Below are positions 35,022 through 41,021 of a stretch of DNA of 41,021 bases, piece after piece; positions within the stretch are counted from its first letter, which is position 1, and each line of letters starts with the position of its first letter. The position numbers and the translations under genes were made by a program. Source of the DNA: Acidimicrobiales bacterium (lineage in GTDB: Bacteria > Actinomycetota > Acidimicrobiia > Acidimicrobiales > CADCSY01); assembly GCA_035512495.1 (NCBI GenBank), contig DATKDW010000076.1, positions 1-41,021 of the forward strand, in the 5' to 3' direction. Below the pieces are notes generated by a model. That model did not search any database and was not told where the DNA came from. It worked only from the letters and a program-made list of their open reading frames with translations.

Positions 35022-36590
35022 ATGGCCCGCATCCTTGTGTCTGAGAAGCTCGCCGATGCCGGTCTCGACGACCTGCGCAAGGCCGGACACGAGGTCGACG
35101 TCCGTCTGGGGCTCTCACCGGAGGAGCTGGTTGAGGCGGTCCGGGGCGCGGCGGCGCTGATCATCCGGTCATCGACGCAGGTGACCGCCGAGGTGCTCGA
35201 AGCCGGGAGCGACCTGGTGGTCGTCGGCCGGGCGGGGATCGGCCTCGACAACGTCGACGTCGCCGCCGCCACCCGCCTCGGGGTCATGGTCGTCAATGCC
35301 CCGCAGTCGAACATCCTCACCACCGCTGAGCACACCATGGCCATGCTGCTGGCCCAGGCCCGCAACGTTCCCCAGGCCCACTCCGCCCTCAAGGCCGGGA
35401 AGTGGGAGCGCAGCCGGTGGGAGGGCGTCGAGCTGCACGGCAAGGTCCTCGGCATCGTCGGCCTCGGTCGGATCGGAACCCTCGTGGCGCAGCGCGCCCA
35501 CGCCTTCGGGATGCACCTCGTCGCCCACGACCCCTACGTCTCGGCCGAGCGTGCGCGCCAGCTCAACATCGAGCTCTGCGGCCTCGACGAGCTCGTCGCC
35601 CGGGCCGACTTCGTCACCATCCACGTGACCAAGTCCCCCGAGACCATCGGGCTGTTCGGCAAGGAGCTCTTCGCCAAGGCCAAGCCGGGCCTGCGCGTCG
35701 TGAACGTGTCCCGGGGCGGCATCATCGACGAAGACGCTCTCGCCGAGGCCGTGCGGGCCGGCCAGGTGGCCGGCGCCGCCCTCGACGTGTTCACCACCGA
35801 GCCCACAACCGAGTCGCCCCTCTTCGAGCTCGACAGCGTGGTCGTCACGCCGCACCTGGGCGCCAGCACGGTGGAGGCGCAGGACAAGGCCGGTGCCACC
35901 ATCGCCGAGCAGGTTCAGCTGGCCCTCGGCGGCGAGTTCGTGCCCTTCGCCGTCAACATCGCCGCCAGCGAGGCCTCGGAGACGGTGCGGCCCTTCCTGC
36001 CGCTGGCTGAGCGTCTGGGCTCCCTGTTCGCGGCCATGGTGGAGGGCGCGCCCGCGGTGCTCGAGGTCGAGTACCAGGGCCAGCTGGCCGACGCCGACAC
36101 CCGGATCCTCTCGCTGTCGGTGCTGAAGGGCCTCTTCACCGGAGCCGGCGCGGACTCGGTGTCCTACGTCAACGCCCCCCAGATGGCCGAGGAGCACGGC
36201 GTCGAGGTGCGTGAGACCACCGTCTCGGCCGCGCATGACTTCGTGAACCTCATCACCCTGCGGGGCGGGGGGCACGCCCTCGCCGGCACCCTCACGGGCG
36301 TGAAGGGCGAGCCGAGGATCGTCATGCTCGACGACCACACGGTGGAGCTGCCCCCCGCCGACAACCTGGTGGTGGTCCGCAACGACGACCGGCCCGGGAT
36401 GATCGGCCTCGTCACCACCGCCCTCGGACAGGCCGGCGTCAACATCTCGGACCTGCACTTGGGGCGTTCGCCCGCAGGGGAGATGGCGCTGATGGTGCTG
36501 GCGCTCGACCAACCGGCCCCCGACGCCCTCCTGGCAGACCTCCGCACCGCCGACGGCATCGCCAGCGTCCACGCTCTCACCCAGCCTTAG
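35022..36590 (+). CDS. serA: D-3-phosphoglycerate dehydrogenase
   Basis: A 522-residue long-form (type I) SerA that oxidises 3-phosphoglycerate, the first step to serine. The NAD fold is GIVGLGRIGTLVAQRA near residues 144-160; catalytic Arg is in NVSRGGIIDEDAL, Glu in FTTEPTTESPL and His in TPHLGAST. After the catalytic core comes the intervening domain typical of mycobacterial SerA and a C-terminal ACT domain (NLVVVRNDDRPGMIGLVTTA, residues about 448-522), the usual serine feedback site. ATG 35022 matches the family start ARILVSEKLADAG. The gene converges with the ferredoxin gene, 32 bp apart. Confidence 0.96.
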   Translation: MARILVSEKLADAGLDDLRKAGHEVDVRLGLSPEELVEAVRGAAALIIRSSTQVTAEVLEAGSDLVVVGRAGIGLDNVDVAAATRLGVMVVNAPQSNILTTAEHTMAMLLAQARNVPQAHSALKAGKWERSRWEGVELHGKVLGIVGLGRIGTLVAQRAHAFGMHLVAHDPYVSAERARQLNIELCGLDELVARADFVTIHVTKSPETIGLFGKELFAKAKPGLRVVNVSRGGIIDEDALAEAVRAGQVAGAALDVFTTEPTTESPLFELDSVVVTPHLGASTVEAQDKAGATIAEQVQLALGGEFVPFAVNIAASEASETVRPFLPLAERLGSLFAAMVEGAPAVLEVEYQGQLADADTRILSLSVLKGLFTGAGADSVSYVNAPQMAEEHGVEVRETTVSAAHDFVNLITLRGGGHALAGTLTGVKGEPRIVMLDDHTVELPPADNLVVVRNDDRPGMIGLVTTALGQAGVNISDLHLGRSPAGEMALMVLALDQPAPDALLADLRTADGIASVHALTQP

Positions 36591-36622
36591 CGGGGCCCGT
36601 CACCGACGGAACCCTCCCGCAC

Positions 36623-36811
36623 CTACTCCAGCTTGATGGCGCCTGTGGGACAGAGCTCGGCGGCCTCGCGGACCTGGTCGTGGAGCGCCTCGGGGGGCTC
36701 CTCCTGCAGGACGTAGAGGTAGCCGTCGTCGCGCAGCTCGAAGACCTCTGGCGCGACCCGTGCGCACGATCCCGTGCTCACGCAGCAGTCGAAGTCGACC
36801 ACGACCTTCAT
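36623..36811 (-). CDS. Small ferredoxin, [3Fe-4S] or [4Fe-4S] type
   Basis: A 62-residue ferredoxin of the kind that often serves cytochrome P450s in actinobacteria. It shows VDFDCCVSTGSCARVAPEVF near residues 5-24 and ELCPTGAI near 52-59. The C-x5-C...C-P spacing, with Ala or another residue where a further ligand would be, favours a [3Fe-4S] cluster, although the extra adjacent Cys leaves room for doubt. GGGAGAG precedes ATG 36811. No P450 gene is in the window, so the partner is unknown. It lies 31 bp downstream of the sunset-like protein gene. Confidence 0.88.
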   Translation of the reverse strand: MKVVVDFDCCVSTGSCARVAPEVFELRDDGYLYVLQEEPPEALHDQVREAAELCPTGAIKLE

Positions 36812-36842
36812 GGGCTCTCCCTGGGTTGTGTGCTGGTGCGGC

Positions 36843-37439
36843 TCAGCGCTTGGCGGCGCGGAGCCCGTCGGACTCGGCGGCATCGGGGTCCACGTAGCAC
36901 CGGTCGGGCGCGGTGCGCTCGTAGTTCAGCATCCCCGGAAGGTGGAAGATCTTGCTCGAGAGCTTCGCCTTGACCGGGTGGGAGCCGGGGCAGGTGCCGT
37001 CGGCGTCGGGCTCGATCCACGCCGCCTTCTTGGCGGCGCCCTTCTTCGCCGTCGCCTTGCGGCCCGGGGCCTTCTTCGCCGCAGCCTTCTTCTTCGGTGC
37101 CGGCTCGAATGCCGTGGGGGCCGGGGCCTCGGCCTCGTCGGCGGCCGCGTCGGCCCAGTCGGGAGTGGGGGACTCGGGCTGGCGGTCGACGTCGCCTGCC
37201 TGGTCGTCGGCGTCGGTGCCGGTCCCGGTGGAGACGGTCGGGGCGGGCGCCGGGGTCTTCGGCGCCGGTGCGGCGTTGGTGTCGACCCGTTCGGGGGGCG
37301 TCGAGATCGGCGGCCAGGCCGACGAGCCGCCGCTCCCGGGCGCGCTCGAACGACGTCCCTGGATTGCCTTGACCGCGGCTGCGACGCCACCGGCGAGCGC
37401 TCCCAGTGTCAACCCGATGCGGAACGATCGACGGATCAT
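36843..37439 (-). CDS. Lys/Ala-rich protein with C-terminal 'sunset'-like domain
   Basis: A 198-residue protein in four parts: a basic start with one hydrophobic segment (IGLTLGALAGGVAAAV, residues 8-23), a long Pro/Ala/Thr/Asp-rich linker, a histone-H1-like stretch (KKKAAAKKAPGRKATAKK near 115-132), and a C-terminal domain of about 50 residues with CPGSHPVKAKLSSKIFHLPG then APDRCYVDPDAAESDGLRAA. That last pattern (HPVK..IFHLPG..Y..T.P..C) matches what is called the sunset domain in some annotations, of unknown function. The protein may tether DNA or a polymer to the membrane, but this is speculation. Confidence 0.78.
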   Translation of the reverse strand: MIRRSFRIGLTLGALAGGVAAAVKAIQGRRSSAPGSGGSSAWPPISTPPERVDTNAAPAPKTPAPAPTVSTGTGTDADDQAGDVDRQPESPTPDWADAAADEAEAPAPTAFEPAPKKKAAAKKAPGRKATAKKGAAKKAAWIEPDADGTCPGSHPVKAKLSSKIFHLPGMLNYERTAPDRCYVDPDAAESDGLRAAKR

Positions 37440-37522
37440 GGGTCTGCGGTCTCCCTCGCTGCGTGCGGTCCTGGGGGCACCCTAGTTGGGCACGCCGATT
37501 GGATCCTTCGCCAGACGCTCGG

Positions 37523-38119
37523 TCAGGCCGTGGTGGGGAGGTGGCTGGGGCGGGTGGCCTCGAAGCGGTCGACGTCGTCGCCGTGTCGCAGCGTGAGGCC
37601 GATGTCGTCGAGGCCCTCGAGCAGCCGGTAGCGGGTGAAGTCGTCGAGGGGAAAGGTTGCCTCGATGCCGGCGGCGGGCGCTTCGATGGTGCGTCGCTCG
37701 ACGTCGATGGTGATCTCGAGGGTGGGGTCGTCCTCCACGGCGCGCATCAGCGCCTCACCCACGGCCTTCTCGACCGTCACCGGCACCACGCCGACCTTGG
37801 TGCAGTTGTTCCGGAAGATGTCGGCGAAGCGGGGCGAGACGACGGCCCGGAAGCCGAAGTCCTCCAGCGCCCACACGGCGTGCTCCCGCGAGGAGCCGGT
37901 GCCGAAGTTGGGGCCGGCCAGGAGGATGGAGGCGCCGGCGTGCTCGGCCCGGTCGAGGACGAAGTCGGGCTCCGACTCCCGCCACGACGAGAAGAGCCCG
38001 GCGCCGAAGCCGGTGCGCTCCACGCGCTTGAGCCAGTCGGCGGGGATGATCTGGTCGGTGTCGACGTCGCTGCGGTCGAGGGGCACCGCGGTGCCGGTGA
38101 TGATGCGGGTGGGCTCCAT
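37523..38119 (-). CDS. leuD: 3-isopropylmalate dehydratase small subunit
   Basis: A 198-residue LeuD, the swivel-domain subunit that with LeuC isomerises 2- to 3-isopropylmalate in leucine synthesis. Visible family motifs are DRSDVDTDQIIPADWLKR, LLAGPNFGTGSSREHAVWAL (substrate-binding Ser/Arg loop) and SPRFADIFRNNCTKVGVVPV. GGAG lies 5 nt before ATG 38119 and overlaps the end of leuC, which stops 9 nt upstream, so the two are in one operon. Confidence 0.96.
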   Translation of the reverse strand: MEPTRIITGTAVPLDRSDVDTDQIIPADWLKRVERTGFGAGLFSSWRESEPDFVLDRAEHAGASILLAGPNFGTGSSREHAVWALEDFGFRAVVSPRFADIFRNNCTKVGVVPVTVEKAVGEALMRAVEDDPTLEITIDVERRTIEAPAAGIEATFPLDDFTRYRLLEGLDDIGLTLRHGDDVDRFEATRPSHLPTTA

Positions 38120-38128
38120 GGGAGGCTC

Positions 38129-39541
38129 CTAGCGGTCGAGGTCGGCGGGTGACGCGAAGTGCCCGGCGACGGCGGTGGCGGCGGCGACGGCGGGGGAGAC
38201 GAGGTGGGTGCGCCCGCCCCGACCCTGGCGACCCTCGAAGTTGCGGTTGCTGGTGGAGGCGCAGCGCTCGCCGAGGCCGAGCTTGTCGGGGTTCATGGCC
38301 AGGCACATGGAGCAGCCGGGCTCGCGCCAATCGAAGCCGGCCTCGGTGAGGATGCGGTCGATGCCCTCGGCCTCGGCCTGCTCCTTCACCGCGAACGAGC
38401 CGGGGACGACGAGGGTGCGGATGCCGTCGGCCACCTTGCGGCCCTTGGCCACGGCGGCCACGGCCCGCAGGTCCTCAATGCGTCCGTTGGTGCACGACCC
38501 GATGAAGACGGTGTCCACGGGGATCTCGCGCACGGGGGTGCCAGCCGTCAGCCCCATGTAGGTGAGCGCCCGGGCGGCCGACTCGCGGGCCGCCGGGTCG
38601 GTGAAGGAGTCGGGGTCGGGCACGGTGTCGTCGATCGAGGCCACCTGGGCGGGGTTGGTGCCCCAGCTCACGTGGGGGGTGAGGGTGGAGGCGTCGATGA
38701 TGACCTCCTTGTCGAAGGTGGCGCCCTCGTCGGTGGCGAGCGCGCGCCAGTCGGCCACCGCTGCGCCCCAGTCGGCGCCGGTGGGGGCGTGCGGGCGGCC
38801 CCGCAGGTACTCGAAGGTGGTCTCGTCGGGGGCGATCATCCCGGCACGGGCGCCAGCCTCGATCGACATGTTGCAGACCGTCATGCGCCCCTCCATGGAG
38901 AGGGCGCGGATGGCCGAGCCCCGGTACTCGATGACCGAACCGATGCCGCCACCGGTGCCGATGCGCCCGATGACGGCGAGGATCAGGTCCTTGGCGGTCA
39001 CCCCATCGGGGAGGGCGCCCTCGATGGTGACGGCCATGGTGCCGGGCCGCACCTGGGTGAGGGTCTGGGTGGCCAGCACGTGCTCGACCTCGGAGGTGCC
39101 GATGCCAAAGGCGAGGGCCCCGAAGGCGCCGTGGGTGGAGGTGTGGCTGTCGCCGCACACGATGGTCATGCCCGGCTGGGTGAGGCCCTGCTCGGGACCG
39201 ATGATGTGGACGATCCCCTGGCCGGGGTCACCCATGGGGTAGAGGCGGATCCCGAACTCGTCGCAGTTGCGGGCCAGGGCGGACATCTGGGTGGCCGAGA
39301 CGGGGTCGGCCAATGGCTGGTCGATGTCGGCGGTGGGGACGTTGTGATCCATCGTCGCCACGGTGAGGTCGGGGCGGCGAACCGGCCGGTCGGCGAGGCG
39401 GAGCCCATCGAAGGCCTGGGGTGAGGTGACCTCGTGGACGAGGTGCAGGTCGATGTAGAGCAGCTCGGGCTCGCCCTCGGCCGCACGGACCACGTGGCGG
39501 TCCCACACCTTTTCGCTGAGCGTGCGGGGAGTGTCGGTCAT
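38129..39541 (-). CDS. leuC: 3-isopropylmalate dehydratase large subunit
   Basis: A 470-residue aconitase-superfamily subunit carrying the [4Fe-4S] cluster. Ligands are the Cys in [11 protein letters not shown] near residue 348 and the pair in [14 protein letters not shown] near 408-411 (C-x2-C). Other family blocks: [28 protein letters not shown] and [15 protein letters not shown]. Length is normal. ATG 39541 lies directly behind a palindromic operator shared with the divergent IclR-type regulator 38 bp away. The -10 may be TACTAT (minus strand, 39569-39564). Confidence 0.97.
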   Translation of the reverse strand: MTDTPRTLSEKVWDRHVVRAAEGEPELLYIDLHLVHEVTSPQAFDGLRLADRPVRRPDLTVATMDHNVPTADIDQPLADPVSATQMSALARNCDEFGIRLYPMGDPGQGIVHIIGPEQGLTQPGMTIVCGDSHTSTHGAFGALAFGIGTSEVEHVLATQTLTQVRPGTMAVTIEGALPDGVTAKDLILAVIGRIGTGGGIGSVIEYRGSAIRALSMEGRMTVCNMSIEAGARAGMIAPDETTFEYLRGRPHAPTGADWGAAVADWRALATDEGATFDKEVIIDASTLTPHVSWGTNPAQVASIDDTVPDPDSFTDPAARESAARALTYMGLTAGTPVREIPVDTVFIGSCTNGRIEDLRAVAAVAKGRKVADGIRTLVVPGSFAVKEQAEAEGIDRILTEAGFDWREPGCSMCLAMNPDKLGLGERCASTSNRNFEGRQGRGGRTHLVSPAVAAATAVAGHFASPADLDR

Positions 39542-39548
39542 CGTTGCG

Positions 39549-39574
39549 ATCTCACATTCTGAGATAGTAGTCTC
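39549..39574. promoter_or_regulatory. leuCD / ndgR operator region
   Basis: Two overlapping inverted repeats: ATCTCA (39549-39554) with TGAGAT (39560-39565), and GAGA (39561-39564) with TCTC (39571-39574). They cover both -10 boxes of the divergent leuC and regulator promoters within a 38-bp gap. In related actinobacteria NdgR/LtbR binds just upstream of leuCD, so this is the likely binding site. Confidence 0.6.
39568..39573 (+). promoter_or_regulatory. Candidate -10 box (TAGTCT) of the IclR-family regulator
   Basis: TAGTCT ends 6 nt before GTG 39580, with a possible -35 TTGCGA at 39544-39549 (18-bp spacing). The mRNA would be leaderless. The box lies within the operator, implying autoregulation. 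Confidence 0.5.
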
Positions 39575-39579
39575 GGTTT

Positions 39580-40227
39580 GTGGACACGAGTGTAAGCGGG
39601 GTGGGCGTGCTCGACAAGAGCGTGCGCGTTCTCGAGGCCCTGGAGGGCGGGCCGCTCGGTCTGGCCGAGCTGGTGGAGGCCACCGGGCTGTCGCGTGCCA
39701 CCGCCCACCGTCTGGCCGTCGCTCTCGAGACCCATGGCCTGGTGCGCCGTGGTGACGACGGCCGCTTCGCGCTGGGGCTGCGGCTGGTGGCCCTCGGCCG
39801 CGGCGCGAGCGACGCCCTCCCGCTCGCCGAGGCGGCCCGACCCGCCCTCACTGCCCTCAGGGACGAAACGGGTGAGAGCGTGCAGCTCTACGTCCGCCAC
39901 GGCGACCAGCGGGTGTGCGTGGCGTCGCTCGAGTCACCCCACGGCCTGCGGACCATCGTCGGCCTCGGCGCCACCTTGCCCCTCGACCGGGGGTCGGCCG
40001 GTCGAGCCCTCACGGGGGCGTCGGGGCCGCAGGGCTGGGTGGAGAGCGTGGGTGAGCGCGAAGAGGGCGTGGCATCGGTGAGCGCGCCGGTGCTCGATGA
40101 GGGCGGTGGGGTGCTCGCCGCGGTGAGCGTCTCGGGACCCATCCCCCGGATCTCCCGGACGCCCGGCCGTCTCTACGGGGACGCCGTCGTCCGGGCGGCC
40201 ACCGCGGTGGCCGCCGCCCAGCGCTGA
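39580..40227 (+). CDS. ndgR: IclR-family regulator, NdgR/LtbR-like
   Basis: A 215-residue IclR protein. The winged HTH (residues about 10-70) reads [20 protein letters not shown]; the effector domain includes [32 protein letters not shown] and [16 protein letters not shown], the last closely resembling NdgR. Divergent placement before leuCD is the standard context for NdgR/LtbR, which controls leucine genes and amino-acid-dependent metabolism. At 215 residues it seems about 20 shorter than NdgR as I recall it, the shortfall lying between SAGRAL and [13 protein letters not shown] start chosen from the -10 box. Confidence 0.88.
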   Translation: MDTSVSGVGVLDKSVRVLEALEGGPLGLAELVEATGLSRATAHRLAVALETHGLVRRGDDGRFALGLRLVALGRGASDALPLAEAARPALTALRDETGESVQLYVRHGDQRVCVASLESPHGLRTIVGLGATLPLDRGSAGRALTGASGPQGWVESVGEREEGVASVSAPVLDEGGGVLAAVSVSGPIPRISRTPGRLYGDAVVRAATAVAAAQR

Positions 40228-40352
40228 TGCAGTCGACGAAGGAACTTCTCGGCCCATCGAGCAGGAATCGGTGCATCTGGTGTAGAACGGGGGTGCTACG
40301 GCGACCCCCGTCGCCAACGCTGATCACCATCGCACCCCTGGGGGAGAGTCCT

Positions 40353-40982
40353 GTGAAGAACCGAATCTTGGCCATCTGCGCCGTCCTGTTGCTGGGCCTC
40401 GGCATCGCCGGTGCTCCCGCCATGGCGCAGGAGGAACCCGACGATCCCGCGCTGACCGAGGTCACCGACGGGCTCCGCCAGATCCTCGATGAGGCACAGC
40501 CGCTCTTCGACGGCCTCGAGCCCGTCACCGACGCCGTCGGCGATGCGCTCACCGAGCTCATCGCCGAGCTCCAGCCCCTGTTCCTCGCCCTGCAGGACGC
40601 CCTCAACGAGCTCGAGCCCACCTGCGTGGTGCTCGGCCCCATCGTCGACACCATCCAGCCGCTCATCGACGAGATCCAGCCGATCCTCGACCTCCTCGAC
40701 CCCGATGAGACGCCCGAGCAGCTCGCGTTCCTGAGCCCGCTGCTGGCAGAGGTCGACATCCTCATCGACCAGGTCCTCGAGCTGTGCGCCCCCGCCGAGG
40801 AGCCCGAGGCCGAGGCGCCGCCCACGACCGAGGCCCCGGCGCCCCCGCCCCCGCCGCCCGCACCGGCCGAGCTGCCCCGTACCGGTGGGCCCTTGGGTGA
40901 CACCGCTCCGGTGGCCCTTGCCCTCATGGGCCTTGCCGGCCTGGCCTACGCCGCCCAGCGGCGCCTCGCCAGCATCCGCTAG
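40353..40982 (+). CDS. Secreted, sortase-type (LPRTG) anchored surface protein
   Basis: A 209-residue exported protein. GTG 40353 follows GGGGAGAG and opens a classic signal peptide (KNR, then ILAICAVLLLGLGIAGAPAMA, cut after AMA). The mature part, about residues 25-150, is acidic and helical with loose repeats of the type IQPLIDEIQPILDLL and contains two Cys (PTCVV, ELCAP). A Pro/Ala/Thr-rich spacer follows, then the sorting signal LPRTG, a hydrophobic segment (VALALMGLAGLAYAA) and a basic tail (QRRLASIR). No domain of known function. The frame is also open from ATG 40227, which overlaps the regulator stop, but that start would bury the signal peptide. Confidence 0.85.
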   Translation: MKNRILAICAVLLLGLGIAGAPAMAQEEPDDPALTEVTDGLRQILDEAQPLFDGLEPVTDAVGDALTELIAELQPLFLALQDALNELEPTCVVLGPIVDTIQPLIDEIQPILDLLDPDETPEQLAFLSPLLAEVDILIDQVLELCAPAEEPEAEAPPTTEAPAPPPPPPAPAELPRTGGPLGDTAPVALALMGLAGLAYAAQRRLASIR

Positions 40983-40985
40983 CCA

Positions 40986-41005
40986 GAGCCGCCGGTTGGC
41001 GGCTC
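40986..41005 (+). terminator. Hairpin terminator after the LPRTG protein gene
   Basis: GAGCCGCC (40986-40993) pairs perfectly with GGCGGCTC (40998-41005) over a GGTT loop, 4 bp after the stop codon. There is no T-run, as is common for terminators of high-GC actinobacteria. Confidence 0.6.
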
Positions 41006-41021
41006 ATCGACGATCGACGGC

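Noticed and set aside
40227-40352. N-terminal extension of the LPRTG protein from ATG 40227
   Set aside because: The start overlaps the regulator stop, but the extension would place 42 polar residues before a textbook signal peptide; GTG 40353 has a good ribosome site.

Overview
The window is about 41 kb of very GC-rich DNA (strong G/C bias at third codon positions, many GTG starts) that reads as an actinobacterial chromosome. Pointers to Actinomycetota are an Eis-type acetyltransferase, an F420-type (deazaflavin) nitroreductase, a mycobacterial-type SerC, EgtB, a 13E12-type HNH protein, an NdgR-like IclR regulator and many promoters that sit 5-8 nt before the start codon (leaderless style). 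The gene mix would fit an acidimicrobial lineage such as Iamia or Ilumatobacter, but that is inference. I see no tRNA, rRNA, CRISPR array or insertion sequence. Every stretch is densely coding; the longest gene-free gap is about 190 bp.

Layout. 1-4.3 kb: Eis-like acetyltransferase (cut by the window edge), deazaflavin nitroreductase, then on the minus strand an MDR oxidoreductase, a hexapeptide acyltransferase and an HSL-type esterase. 4.3-14.1 kb: a nitrate/nitrite assimilation island. A minus-strand operon runs narK - (DmsB-DmsC fusion) - nasA - nnaR-like HemD/OmpR regulator, with start/stop overlaps at the first two junctions; nirB-nirD runs divergently. A pair of inverted CCGGTGTG sites plus a third copy 31 bp away lies in the shared control region. 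14.1-17.5 kb: two ABC-2 export cassettes (ATPase-permease-ATPase-permease), all overlapping. 17.5-22.6 kb: ilvD, a TetR/DUF4260 pair with a clear promoter-operator, a GNAT enzyme, a DUF3052 protein and a 13E12/HNH protein.

22.7-26.2 kb: ilvB-ilvN-ilvC, preceded by a strong promoter, a 12-codon leader peptide rich in Leu/Ile/Val and a perfect intrinsic terminator hairpin, i.e. an attenuator. 26.3-29.7 kb: egtB (ergothioneine) behind a small overlapping upstream ORF, then a PAS-PP2C-HATPase protein coupled to a STAS anti-anti-sigma factor. 29.7-36.6 kb: acyl-CoA synthetase, serC, an aspartate-type aminotransferase, an SLH-domain membrane protein and serA. 36.6-41 kb: a 3Fe-4S-type ferredoxin, a Lys/Ala-rich 'sunset'-like protein, leuD-leuC, the divergent NdgR-like regulator with a palindromic operator, and an LPRTG-anchored surface protein.

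Together the window encodes nitrate uptake and reduction to ammonium, most of the common branched-chain pathway (ilvD, ilvBNC), the isopropylmalate isomerase step (leuCD) and two steps of serine synthesis (serA, serC). The most notable points are the membrane quinol-type electron module fused and embedded between the nitrate transporter and an apparently cytoplasmic assimilatory nitrate reductase, the ilvB leader peptide/attenuator, the operator set in the nitrate control region, and the recurring start-adjacent promoters. All functional calls rest on reading motifs by eye; no database search was possible.
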